Assembly (NCBI GenBank): GCA_017311315.1
Contig: CM029626.1
Location: 27,824,672-27,888,671 of the forward strand
Source: Dendrocalamus latiflorus
Lineage: Eukaryota; Streptophyta; Magnoliopsida; Poales; Poaceae
DNA length: 64,000 bases
Direction: 5' to 3'
The translations under genes were made by a program, and so were the position numbers. Positions 40,938 through 53,699 of the stretch are shown one piece after another. The notes beneath the pieces were generated by a model. That model saw only the letters and a program-made list of their open reading frames with translations, was not told the origin of the DNA and ran no database searches. Positions within the stretch are counted from its first letter, which is position 1; each line of letters opens with the position of its first letter.

Positions 40938-42430
40938 TCATAGCAAGCTAAATATGTTACTTGTTTTTTTTAGAAGATGATTGGTGGAGAAGCTAAATAC
41001 ACTATTTATTCGTCATATTTGTTTGGGTTTTCGATTTTGGCTTTTTCGAATGTTAATATAAATAGAACAGTTTCTTAAAGAGGATTCTCTAAATATCTTT
41101 TCAAGTCTAAGATCATATATATTATCTACTATTATTTTAAAAAATATAAATAAAACCATCAACCATAACTAAAAACTACTAACCCAGTCTAAACTAACAA
41201 AGCCATTGCGAGTGTCTTTTACTCACAAGGCAATGGTACGAAGGCCCGTCGTTCTAGTGCCTGACTGCGCTAGCTGTGTGTCTCTGCCTCTATCATCGCC
41301 TGAGCCTGATAGGTCGCAGTTGTTGGCGTCCTTGAGCCACTCTGCAATGGAGCTGGTAGCTTCGTCGGGCCAGGTTTAAAACTTGTCCATGTTAAAAACT
41401 TGTCCATATTACTATTTTATTAGTTAGATTACTTTTGATTATGTAATATTAGTGTTTTATTTGTTAGATTATTATTTTATCTGAAATATTGTTGGCAGGA
41501 GCACCAAAATGGAGTAATATAACGTCAAAATCGGGTCTGGAGGAATTCATCGCTGCACTCAGAAACAAATGCAATTCTCAGGAAAAAGGACATCTAATCC
41601 GGTTAAAACTACGCTGCACACAAGCAAGACCAGGTGCCATACAAAAATTTCACAGCTGGGGCATAAATTCTAGCATTCCTAAACGGGCTCGGCATTCGTT
41701 TATAGTCTTTTTAGCTTTCAGTTTATCTAAATCAGAAACCACTTGAAATTTATCGATTTCTAATTTTGATTTATTTTGGTTTTTTTTCTTTTTCACCGCG
41801 TTACTTTACATTGTCTACGATAATATAATGATTTATTATTTTCTCAATATCTTTTTATAGAAAAAGCTAACTGCTGAATATAAAAACCCCTCAATAGCGG
41901 GGGGTTCCGGCCCCCGCGCGGTGTCCACGTCGCCTCCTGCGTGCGGCCGGCCGACGGGTGTCCCCCGGTTTTTGGTACGGCCGGGGGAGGCAAATCCCTT
42001 CACTTTTTTCGAAATTACGTAAAGGTCCTTTTTCCTCGCGAAAAGGTCCCTGCGCCCAGTTTTTTTGAAAAAATTTTTGGATGGCGACCCGCGGGTTTCC
42101 AAAATTACGTACAGGTTCTTATTTACTTACGTACAGGTCCTCGATTTTTTACGGAAAAGTCCTTTTATTTTTCCGAAATTACGCACGTATCCTCGATTTT
42201 TTTTTCAAAACTCTCTATGAATTGTCGTCTCTTTTGCTTCGGTCCACACGGTGGTTGACGTGACGTGACGCCACGCCTACGTGGCTAGTAATTTCAACCG
42301 GACGTGGAAGCCCTATCCCCAGCAGAAGCGGGATGGAGCGCCGCCTAATTCCGGAATGGATCCAGTTGGCACGTGCTCCAAGTAAGCAAACAAAACAAAA
42401 GAGGACAAGCTAATCCTGCTATCGTCTCCG
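40938..42430. other. Upstream intergenic region of the gene
   Basis: AT-rich to about 41870. A GC-rich segment (41880-42060) then leads into repeated ATTACGTA(A/C)AGGTCC-like units at about 42014, 42103, 42127 and 42178, which look like the tail of a mobile element or a tandem regulatory motif. From 42250 the sequence is mixed. No gene is recognised. Confidence 0.5.
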
Positions 42431-42546
42431 AGATATTTATTGCTCTCTCCCTCCGCTTCTCTCTATTTGCTTTCTCGAAACGGCTCTCATCCTCCGTACA
42501 GCAACTCAACACACAGAGAGAGAGAGAGGGGGAGGGAGAGAGGGAG
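42431..42546 (+). promoter_or_regulatory. Core promoter candidate and 5' UTR of the TRF2/HOY1-like gene
   Basis: A TATTTATT motif at 42434-42441 is followed by pyrimidine-rich CTCTCTCCCTCCGCTTCTCTC, a common grass start-site environment, and by a (GA)n stretch (about 42515-42546) directly before the ATG. The exact transcription start cannot be fixed. Confidence 0.45.
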
Positions 42547-45500
42547 ATGGTTCACTTGCCGCACCTCGGGAAGCTGCGGCGGGAGGTCAAAGATGAGGTG
42601 GTGGACGCCGACGGCGCGGCGGCCGGGGCGGAGGCGTCGCCGTTCCACAAGAGGTCCCGCCTCGCGCAACAGCAGCCGCAGGTCGGTCCTCCGTCCTGTC
42701 GTTTCGCTGTTCCTCGTTACCAGTATCTTTCTTGCTGTTCTTCAGGGAGTCCCTTTCTTTGAGAGAGGAGAACAGGAGGAAATTTTCTGTGCTCAAAAAG
42801 ATTTTGAGTTTATTTTTGCATCCTATAATCCCAAAGGGTCTGATCGTTCATGGAGCGGGCCATAAGAAAATTTCAGAACTGTGTTCTTGTGTTTCTTAGG
42901 ATTCGTCTTATTTTTATGGGGTTCGTGCCTATTTTCCTGGGAAGCAGCCAAGCAAGCGTTCTGGAGTAATTCGTCTTTGCTACGAGCCTACGAGAAAGAG
43001 ATGACTATTCTTTTGGTTGAAATTTTGTTCAAACTTTTATTCGCATCGTTTACCTAATTGTTTTTTGGCGATTGGAGAAATTGTTGTTAGTATGTCCCTT
43101 ATTTTGCGCATTATATTATTATATCAGATGAACATTCTGAATTGCTATGTCAGCACGAAAGCGTCTTTGAGCAAAATAGCTAACTTATGGAGGACACGTA
43201 TGCAAATGAAAAGGAACTTTCGCAATCAATTCACCGGAATCTTGCTGGGTGGATTCGATTTCTGTACTCTCCGAGATATTAGGATTGCTACTTGGAATCA
43301 CATCCATTTTCAATGGTTAGGTTTTAGACATGGACGTGCCAAGCCGTCCAATTTTGGAACTGTATTCCCCACTACAGGTGTCTCCATCGGCCATCCACTT
43401 TCCTCACTTCACATTTACTAGTCCTTTTTGGTGTTAGACTGTTAATTAACCCTACACGATCCTATTTCTCCCATTTGATATACACAAATAGATGTGGTAC
43501 TGTGTGTGGGGTCAAACTTTGCCAAAATTTTCCTCGCAAAGAAAATTGCGAATTTGATGTCAGGATGGTAAAAAATATCTAGATTATTAAATTCGACTTT
43601 AGTAGATTTGTCACTAGAAGTATTTTAACAACAATCATACTTTTTAATTTCTCTTTAGCAAATTATTGTAAATATTAATTTTACGTTGTATCTAGAGAAA
43701 TGAGTCGCATGTACTAACATAGCTAATATTAATTACGGAGCTAACCTCAGTGAAATCTTGCTTGTCTGTTCTGTGTTTGTTCTGTCTGAATGGTGTCATA
43801 TGCAGCAATGGAGCACAGTTGGTGCAGTTTTCTTCTTATCTCTCTTGCTGTACTTCAGGGCATTCTATAAGAGGAAAATAGGAGGAAATGTTTAGATATT
43901 TTGAATTTCATTTCCTTTTGTCCCAAAATGGTGAAATACCAATACATTATTACTTCTAATCACCTCCATTCCATGGTTTGGTTTTAGAAATGGATATGCC
44001 GGCCTTTCAATTCTGGAATTGTACTCTCCAGTACTGATATCTCCATCCACCCAAACCTTTCTTATTTCAGACTAGCTAGTCTACCACATTAATCCTGTTT
44101 TGGTGTTAACTCTAAATTAACCCTACTTCCTCCATTTGACAAACACAGGTCAATGTGCTCTGTCACGACTTTCCAGTTTTCACCACTAATGATTAGTAAA
44201 AATGATATCTTGATTCAGATAAAGATTATTTTAGTTAATTATATTATGCTGTTAAGATTTCTTTCTCACAAATTCGTATAGATATCAGTAGTTAAAATTA
44301 TCGCCGACACTGTAGAGAATTGAGAAACGAGGTAGGAGATAATATTTGTTAAATCTTCACAGCATGATTTCCTTGATGAGCCCAGTCCGCTTGGTTTGCG
44401 GCTGAAGAAGAGCCCGTCTCTGGTGGATTTGATCCAAATGAAGCTTGTGCAGGCCGGCAAGGCCAAAGATGTCCGGCATGGTGGCACTGCTAGTGCCTCA
44501 GAGAAATTGAAGGCTTCGAATTTCCCTGGTTCTATTCTAAGAATCGGATCTTGGGAGGTTAGTAGCTTTTCGATATGTGTTCATTCATGTTGCAGAATCT
44601 TCTCGTGTAATGCTTTTTAGACCCCTATGTGATCAAATTTTACTAGTACAGAAAATTGTGTCAGGCTATCAGGCCTATCTCTGCTGTAACTTAGCCTAAG
44701 TCAGCACTCACATTTGCATATGGGCTAGATTTATCATCTTTGAATGTGACGTTGGGATACCAATTGTGATTGGTGTGGAGAATTTGATAATTATGCATGT
44801 AATAAGTTGCACATTTTGAGTGCATACAGTAATATGTCAAAAATTAAAATCATCAATGTGCATGTGAAAGGTCCCATAAAAAGTTCAAATACTTCAGGCA
44901 TGTTTGCTGTTGCAGTGTTGTGCTTTGCTACAACATGGAATCTAGTTATTGAAATCTTTACCAATTCTAGTATAGATATTAATATTATGGCTCCAAAAAA
45001 GTCACTTGTGGCCTGCGGACAGTAGACTACATCGCTGACTAACAATAGGTAGCACAACAAGATACAAACATATTGTAATCAATGATCAAGTAGTTATGGC
45101 ATGTGAGACAAGGACATATTTTGTTTGGAAAACTTAAGAGATGTTATGTGGATCAGACCTGTTAGAATTCAGGGGAAAATAATCAAGTGAGGAGGAGTAG
45201 CTACTAGTAAAATTGGTACCATTTGTCAGGAATAACCTAGAGCTTTGACCTGTTTCAGAATTATTGCTTAGTATTGGTCTCTCTTTCCTTTTGTATTATG
45301 CATAGGTCTTCGCTGCAACACTGTCTGAGTGTCTGACCTCCTTTTGCATTTCTTCTTAGGGAAGTATTGCTTGATTGACTGGGCTCTAACCCAGGAATTC
45401 TATCCTTGATAAACTCATGAGCTCTTCAGGAAATTTAAAACTCATGAAACATTGTCAGATCTGTTGCTTTTCATGCCATGTTGCTAGTTTTCTAGTATTC

Positions 45501-47865
45501 CTGATCCCCATGGTATATCTTTTCCAGTATGAACCAAATGCTGAAACAATTAACTGGTTATAACTGCAGACACCTTTCGTGATAACCTCCCCTGTTGATA
45601 TAAGAAACTCAAAAGAGGACAGCTTTGTATTGTTGACATTCAGGTTCATCCATTGTGTCTAACTCTGTTTCAAGTATTACTGTTAGCCGGTGTTACTTGC
45701 GAAGTTGTGGTAATCTGTCTTTTCATATTCAACAAGTGTTGGAGTTATTTATTATTCATCACTAATTATTCTGGTTATCTGTGCTGTCAATTGATTTATT
45801 TATGGTTTAAAATCTGTATATGAACAGTGGGTATCAAGATATGAAGGTGATCTCGTTACGAAATGCTATTTTGCAAAACATAAACTTGTGTGGGAAGTAC
45901 TGGATGGTGGTCTGAAGAGCAAGATTGAGATACAGTGGTCTGATATCTGCGCACTGAAGGTGGTTTGTCCAGAAAATGAACCTGGGACCTTGGAGATTGC
46001 AGTAAGTACTTACAGATATACTGCATCAGTAAGGCAACTTATTATAAAATTAATTATTTCTTATATACATGAGAAGTTGGATTTATTTGACGAAGACCTT
46101 GTGGAAACGCATCAAATACTTTGGCTTTGTCTTTTGGTATTTTTATATATTATATCTGCAGCTAACTCTCTCTCCCTCCCTCTCTTTCTCTGTTCAGTTG
46201 TCCAGGCAACCACTTTTCTTCAGAGAAACCAATCCACAGCCTAGGAAGCATACTTTGTGGCAGGCAACCTCTGATTTCACAGGTGGACAGGCAAGCATGC
46301 ATAGGTATTAAAAATGAAGTTCAGTGTTGGTGTCAGATGTATTCAATTTTTAAATGAATACCCCAGTGTTCACAGCTTCACAATAAAATATGGTGCTCTT
46401 TGCCATCTGACTACTCAGGAAAATTCAATGGCATTGACACATTGTGGATTTTATCCCAATTTCTTGAGAAAAGTTTTGAAACACAAATACTGAAATACGG
46501 ACCATCATCATAATCAGTTACTTGCATTGTTTATGCTAACTATGTTACTTAAACTGGTGCCTTAACTTTTGAAGATAATTTGTTTCAGGACGCACTTTCT
46601 TCAGTGCCCACCAGGAATGATGAATAAGCACGTGGAGAAGCTTGTTCACTGTGACCCACATCTATACTCGCTAAGCCAACAAAATGACATCACTTTGGAG
46701 AATCCTTACTTTGAATCAAGATGTTCCATATTTGAAGACCCAGAAGGTGTAAAGTGCCAAGATTTTGAGCGTAGAGATGATGACGATCAATTAGGCACCC
46801 AAAGATTTAGGGAATTGTTATCACCTCATTCTTCATCAGGTACGCTAGATGTTGAAGCAAGACAGCAAGCTGGAACATCAGGTGGCTTGTCTCAACATTT
46901 CCCTAGCTCAGGTGAACTTCAAATCAATATTGTGTTTTTAATTCCTTAATGAAACACAATGATATTTCAGATCTATGTCCCTATTTCCCTAGCTAGTGAA
47001 ACATGAAACGGTATGCCTTTCAATTCAGACTGCATGTCTCCCTATTTCTACTGGTGTTACCATGCATGAGTGCTTTCCTGACTCACTTGGTCATTGCTGA
47101 CTAATTTAGTCTTTTGATTTTTGTAGGTAATCTCCAATGCTGAGTAATTTGAACTTTTTTATATGTTTCACAAATTACTTAACTAGTACAATTGGGACCT
47201 ATACATCAAATTTAGGACTTGCTAACTTTTATTGGGAATAATCCTACTAATCAATTTTTTTTTGCGTTCCAGTTGCTGGCTCTCAGGAGATTAAACAAGA
47301 TGGTGCTTCTGGTGAGTGCGAATCGCAGACAGGCATCTTTAATTGGAAAGGTTTCAAGGTGCCAGGGATACGGCGCTCCATGTCTAAGAGTGAGATTGCA
47401 AACCACATTGGGCACCACATCTACAGACAGTTGTATTCAGGGAACCTACCTGCAGCTGATGGTGGCGATGGTTCTTCGAGAAAACTAACCTTAGATGAGA
47501 TAACCCGGTACCTCCTGAACGACTCTCAGATCACCGACAGTGCCGATGGCGCAATGGCTAAACTGACATTTGATGGGCTGACCCGGCAACTACTAAACGA
47601 CTCACAGGTCACTTCTGCTGCCGATGAGAGGATGCTCATGTCAAGGGTCAATTCTCTCTGCTGCCTGATTGACAGAGATTCAGGCTCAGGCCAGACAAAC
47701 CCTAGCGTTCGTGGCGACAATGAGATGTATGAGAGGAAGCCCCAACCTTGTGCACCTCCGATGGGAGGTGACGGTGGCAATGGTTCATTGCCACCGAGGC
47801 AAGAATCATTTGGAGATCTCCTGACGCACCTGCCGCGCATCTCATCATTTCCTCATTTCTTGTGA
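42547..47865 (+). CDS. TRF2/HOY1 PH-like domain protein (ASG1-related), six coding exons
   Basis: Coding exons inferred from GT-AG sites and family conservation: 42547-42681, 44363-44557, 45828-46001, 46198-46304, 46589-46911 and 47273-47865. They total 1527 bp, or 508 residues, and every junction keeps frame. Exon 1 gives a short start, MVHLPHLGKLRREVKDE. Exon 2 has PSPLGLRLKKSPSLVDLIQ and FPGSILRIGSWE. Exons 3-5 carry the conserved core (RYEGDLVTKCYFAKHKLVW, KSKIEIQWSDI, RQPLFFRETNPQPRKHTLW, QATSDFTGGQAS, HFLQCPPGMMNKHVEKL), which matches plant proteins grouped with Arabidopsis ASG1 and annotated with a TRF2/HOY1 PH-like domain (from memory). The C-terminus has a basic GIRRSMSKSEI segment and an internal repeat, KLT-D-T-LLNDSQ-T. 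Molecular function is not established for the family; no signal peptide or membrane segment is seen. The start is the only ATG in exon 1 and follows the 5' UTR (GA)n. Confidence 0.9.
42720..44170 (+). repeat. Diverged direct duplication inside intron 1
   Basis: The segment around 42725-42835 (CTTCAGGGAGTCCCTTTC, GGAGGAAATTTT) resembles 43845-43930, and 43290-43510 (TTTTAGACATGGACGTGCC, GTCTCCATC, TTAATTAACCCTAC) resembles 43960-44170. The two halves are colinear and about 650-1100 bp apart, so intron 1 grew by an internal duplication. Confidence 0.75.
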
Positions 47866-47896
47866 GTTTGATTTGAGGGATGAAACGTGCAGTGGG

Positions 47897-48041
47897 AATA
47901 AATGCTTGGGTACATGTAGGTTGAAGAACTCTTGCGTGTAGAATTTTTTGCCGGGAAACATCTTGACTCCTCTTATTTCTTGTGTACATGAACATGTAGC
48001 GTAATTGTAGGTAAGCTCTTTTAGCTCCACAGACCAATAAA
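47897..48041 (+). terminator. Polyadenylation signal candidates of the gene
   Basis: AATAAA occurs at 47897-47902 and 48036-48041, 30 and about 170 bp after the stop codon. The second is followed by TG/T-rich sequence and is the more usual distance for a plant 3' UTR. Confidence 0.5.
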
Positions 48042-48659
48042 TGTGCCCTGCTTTCTATGTTACGGCTATGGCTGCACTGGATTAACGTGCACATTTTGTG
48101 TCTGGCATATGCATTCAGACTCGTATGCACAGCACTCTCTTACTCCGAATGCAAAAACGGAGCAACAATGACCAGTTTGCGAAATTTGTGTTTGTATATT
48201 GCAATTTGGGAGGAAAGCACTTGCGTATGCCTCCATTTGCTACTTTTTAATCTTTGTTATGGGGGTATATTAGTAACACACTTGTGTATACTCTTTCCGG
48301 GGGTGTTCGAAGCCCCTCCGTCAATGCAATTGCAACTTCGCAAGCTTACGGAAATCTCATTATTATGTAGAGGTGTCAAATTAAGCATAAAAAATTCTCT
48401 TAACAAGAATCATTGTGAAAAAATTGCATCTTATGGGTCGCTAAACTTGATTGCTGGTGCCATCTCGTGGGTCACTGAACATTAAGGTTGTGTTTGGTTT
48501 AGGGACAAGGTGGGATGGGATGGTCCTGTCCCTGGTTTTAGGATGGGATGATCCCATTTTTTGTTTGGTTGGGGGATAGAGTCATCCCCATTTTTTGTTT
48601 TGTTGGGGGATAGAGTCATCTTCAGTGATCCCTAAAGTTGGTTAATGTTCCACCTAGGC
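48042..48659. other. Downstream intergenic DNA with a possible truncated DNA-transposon end
   Basis: No gene recognised. TAAGGTTGTGTTTGGTTTAG at 48484 looks like a Harbinger-type terminus after TAA, and a 36-bp direct repeat (GGGGGATAGAGTCATC at 48574 and 48604) follows. No matching right end is seen before the LTR at 48660. Confidence 0.45.
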
Positions 48660-51600
48660 GTCAGACCTGGATTTAGTCAATCTAGACTATTTCTTGGATC
48701 AGTAGGTAGTGCTGATAAATACACTACTGAATCATTTCATACATGACGTAATTTATACCATACAATAGTATTACAACATTAGAGTTCAAATAGATCATAT
48801 CGAGTTAAGTTTACAATAGAGCTAACTAGGCCAAATGATACATTGCATAAAATGCAAAAGTGTAGCGGAAGCAAAAGGGAAATGCACATCTCGCCATAGG
48901 CAAACGATTGGGAAATATTTGTGCGCAACCAATATTAACTAGAGACTTGATAAATTGGTGCACACAAACACTACCTTATTTAGCCAGACTGATGTGAGGG
49001 GTGGAAACGAGCCGAGCCAAGTCGGCTCGAGCCAGGCTCGGCCGAGCTCGCACAAAGCTGTGGCTCGGCTCAGCTTGGCTCATTATGTTATCGAGCCAAA
49101 GAAGAGGCTTGGCTCGGCTCGATATGTGGCTCGAGCCGGCTCGCGAGGGCTCGCGAGCCGAGTTGCCCAATACAGGCTCTAGCACTGCGTCCGCTCCACA
49201 TCCATGAACAAATGATTGACCGAATTTGCATAAACTGTAATGCCAAAGGAACATTTAACCACACTCCAAAAATATTGACACACATTCATAACAAATAGTC
49301 AATTGATTCATCAGCTCCACAAAGCATACATTTTCTTGGAGCAGTTCCCCCCTCCGGTGACGCCGGCTGGTCCAAGAGGCCACCTCACGGCAGATGCTGA
49401 GACTAAGAGCTTCATTCTTCCCACCATCACTCGACCAACTCGACAACCATCTAGAACGCAACACAGGAGTCCACAAAATGGAAGAGAAAACGAGAAAATG
49501 ACCCTTCTTTCTACACCAAATCACAAGCAGGAAGGGGCGGAAATGCGCAAAGGCATCACCTCGGTGGGTCCGCCCCTGGATCTGCCAGAATGCTGGTGGG
49601 GAGATCTGTTGGCGGCGGGCTGAGAGATCTACCGACGGGGACCGAGAGGAGCACACGGCAGCGGGGGAGCACACGGCGGCGGTGGGGGGCACGGCCTGGA
49701 TCTGCTGGAATGCTGCTCGCCGGAGCCGCGTCGCCAAGCATCGAGCTGCCTTCGTGCACATAGATCGTCGCCAATCGGTGGGTCAGTGGGTGGGTGGGGA
49801 GATTTGTTGGCGGTGGGCTGGGAGATCTGCCGACGGGGACCGAGAGGAGCACACGGCGGTGGGGGAGCACACGGGGGCGGTGGGGGGCCCGGGGCCCGGG
49901 GGAGCAGCGCACGGTGGGGAAGGTGTCAGACCCAGATTTTATAATCCGGAATCTACTTTGTCTAGCTGCACTATTCCCTGGATCAGTAGATAGTGCACAC
50001 AGTTACAGTAATGGACATCAAATTACATATCATGCGGAAGCATAAATAAAATAGTAGACTTACTCATGGGCCGATTAGGCCGAAATCAATAAATTGCAGC
50101 AGCGGAAGAACGAAGCACACAGGTGGGACCTTCAGGACATGCCCACAGGTAGCCAACTGGAGGTGCGCGACCTAGCCCTTGACATCTTTATCTTCTCTGC
50201 CAGCTTGTCCAACCTTGTTGCTGAGGCGAGGTGATTTGATTCCTGATTCTGAATTTTGTCGCAAAAGCGAAAGTGAGCACTCCAACCCCATGCTCCGCGA
50301 GCCAATACACAGAATGCAAATAAATAGTATGCATGGCTTAACAAAGGAGAGGCTCGGGTTATTTTATTTGCCAAAAATCGCTTTTGGTAGCTTTGTTATT
50401 ATTTCATCATAGTGTTATTGTTACTGCTTATACACCACCTAGTGACTACCATAATCGACCTAATCCACCAAGATACACTTTCTTTATTGATTGCTATCTA
50501 AAACTCCAAACAGCGAATGACATCGTTTAATCAGTCCACCGATCATGCCCTTTCCATATTGATTGCTATCTATGACTCTTAAACAGCGATTATCATCAAT
50601 TATGCAATCCACCAATCATTCGCATCGGGACTTCCTAATAATTCAATCCTTTTTGTTATTGATCCAAAACCATAATTTGTTCTCCCAGTAATCAATCTTA
50701 TTTTCAACTGTCTGTCTCTAATTAATTCACTAGTATACATCCACCAAGAATATCATTGATCAAGATTAATCTCCCATAGTTATTTTCATATCTCCAAATT
50801 TTCCAGAAATTCTCAATTCATCCATCTAGAAATTGTTCGAATCCTATCAATCCCAATATTGTCAACATCTCCCAAGAATTTATAACAAATATCGGTGTTG
50901 TAATCCAACCATTACCTTTGCATTTCCTAATACTCCAAAAATCATATAATTCATCTATCTAGTGTATAAATCCATTTGGGCTCCACCAAATTTATTTATC
51001 CCAGGTTCCACACTATCATTTCCTTTTTATAATCGGCATGGGTCCTCCAATATATTTATGTTTTTACGACAAACTTCCATCTTCATTACTCCCGACTCTA
51101 CTTATTTCCACATATATTTTACTTTGCGAGAAGAGAAAATATTTTACTTTTGCAATATGATACATAAAAATTTCCTGAGACCTAGCAGTTTTGAACAAAA
51201 ACATAATGTTCAAGAAAATGCAATAATAATAGCGATCCAGATTCCATCCATCGTTACATAGCATCCGCACCATATAGCATCTTTCAGCATTATAGCCGCT
51301 TATCTTACCACTGGGACGACACCTAGGACAATTCAAATCAGGGCTTTCCACTGCCCTTCACTTTTCCCATTACCACCCACAAAGTTTTTAAAATAGAACT
51401 ATATCTGGTTAAGTTCCTCTATCTGCCCTTGACCGTGGGCACGGCTATTCGAATAGTTTTGACTCTGCAGAGTTTGTACACTTTACCCACAAGAGATAAA
51501 TTCACTCGTTGCCCCACATGATTCCTTAGCCATGCGGTTGAGTATACTATCACAGGACCTTTACAATGCATTTTTCCTAGCAGAGTTACGTCCGCTAAGG

Positions 51601-53332
51601 TTTCCACTTCCTTCGGGGTACGACCACCCTTCCAGAAGCACCCTCTTGCGCCGTCACGTCGGAGGATGTGGCCATCCTCTACCCGCCCGTGGTCATACCG
51701 GCGCAACTCTTGCTAAGTCGATGCAAATTAGTTAGCCCTGCCTACACTTTGCCAGCTTGCGGTTGTGCTTGTTATACATGGGGTGACATGACAAGATTCA
51801 GTCCTTAGGGTTACCCGGATGGTTCTACCACATTTCACCTTTTGTGCAATCACTGCACCATATACCAGCCCTCAAACCAACCATCCAGGTATTTAAGCAA
51901 GTTGGGGATTTTGGAAACATAAAATAATCATAGCCAACATATACCAGTCATTACCACCATGACTGCCCAACCAAATTTTCTCATGATTAAAGTGATGCTT
52001 GGGCGTTCTCGCGCCCATAAATACCTATGCGATACTAAGCATGGCATATAAATTACGAACTTATTTTCGAAAGGTTACTATAATAATTTTGCTAGGGCGA
52101 CGGTTCACACATTCAGATATTCCAAAGGAGGTGTAATATTATTCAAGGCAAACAATGGGCATATATCTAGAATCTTAAATTAACATGTATTTGCATATAA
52201 AGTAACAGCATGCAATTTGATAATTTAAACAAAAATAGTTTGCAGAAAATGTAGGTTCAACATGATCAAAGTATTGACTCGCCTGGCGTGGTTTGCTGTG
52301 GTCTTGTTCTCTTCTCAAAGCTGTCTCATTTGAGGGGGGGGGGCTGCTCTGCTGGTCTTTTCTACACTTTGATCTTGGTCTTGCTTGATCCATTGATTCT
52401 TCGGAACTCCAGTTTCTAACTATGCGATAAGCGACTGAATCCAAATAAAAACAAATAACTCAAGAGATCCAAATAAATCCAATCACTTTAAATACCTGAT
52501 TCACTTTAAATTATGCATTTATTATGGTTGGAGAATAGAAGGATGATTTAGGTTGATGTGTTGTAAGCACAGCGGTAGCTGGGTTTGAGCAGGAGGACGA
52601 GTTGTCTGAATATTTCACCGTGAGGGAAAATTTTGGGATAATAAGAGATCAAAAGTGAGGAAGTATCTACAGGAATTATTGGCTTTGGAAAAAGAAGTGG
52701 CCAAACATAGCCGATTGGAGAAAGGCGAGATTCGATCTTTTATTAACAATTTCCTTTTATTATTATTTTTATATTTATCAAGGAAGTTCCATGAGCTAGG
52801 TTAGACCTAGGATTCAGTGTACGAGTTTTAGCTGAGCTTTGTTTTTGTCGATCGTTAATCTTCAGGGCATATGTTATATACTGCGATGTATATAATTTTT
52901 AGTTTACCGGATAAATATTAGAGGCCGGTTTTATAGCATTTTATGGCTCAACATTTTTTATGTCCTCAGTTATTACTAGGCTTAGTTTAAGTTGAATTAG
53001 GATCTATTTATATTGGTCGTAGCTGGCTATATTCAATCATGCTTGACATTATTATTTACTAAATCTAACATTGAAATTTAATTGGTGGCACCATTATCAT
53101 TTTGTCTATACCTTTGTCATTATTATTAGACTTAGCTTTATTTTTAGTCTAAATTTATTTATCTAGCAAGGCTTGTTTTACAGGTTCATGTTTTGATATA
53201 GTTATTAATTATATCTACCAAGGGGTTTTGTTTAATGGCGGTCATGATAAATATTAATCACATATTTTAATTTTATGCCAGGGCAATCTTTGTTAATTTT
53301 GGACATTTGGCCAGAGTCATAATGTCTTTTAT

Positions 53333-53340
<8 letters not shown>

Positions 53341-53400
<60 letters not shown>
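53341..53400. repeat. (AT)30 microsatellite
   Basis: An uninterrupted AT dinucleotide run of 60 bp inside the 5.4-kb LTR. Confidence 0.98.
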
Positions 53401-53402
<2 letters not shown>

Positions 53403-53593
53403 AGACTGCTAGATAGTTATTCCAATCATACTAATTAACCGTATACATAAACTAATCCAAATTTACATTATAAATAATCTCATTTTACTCCTAGTTGGAT
53501 GTTATTAGCTACTCTAAATTATTCTTGATTTTTCATAATTTTTGCTAATTTTAAAGAGCTGCAAAAAGTAAAGCGAAATTGGGGGATAAGGGG

Positions 53594-53674
53594 TGGTGCC
53601 GGCCGGATTTGAACACAGAACCGGAGGAATAGACTATGTCTTAAACGCACTCGGCTAGCCAACTGAGCCGGTGC
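53594..53674 (-). other. tRNA-like relic (A-box and B-box spacing)
   Basis: The minus strand reads GCACCGGCTCAGTTGGCTAG near the start, an A-box-like GGCTCAGTTGG, and TGTTCAAATCC about 45 nt later, a B-box-like element, ending GGCACCA. Acceptor-arm pairing is only about 5 of 7, and the T arm and anticodon arm do not fold properly, so it is not a functional tRNA. A degenerate tRNA or a tRNA-derived SINE head captured in the LTR is the likely origin. Confidence 0.45.
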
Positions 53675-53699
53675 TCTCTCGCGACTAACAAGGAGCAAA

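Noticed and set aside
48484..48640. Complete Harbinger-type element downstream of the gene
   Set aside because: Only a left-end-like sequence and a short direct repeat are visible; no matching right terminus or second TAA was found.
53594..53674. Functional tRNA gene
   Set aside because: Acceptor, anticodon and T arms do not fold canonically, so it is kept only as a tRNA-like relic.
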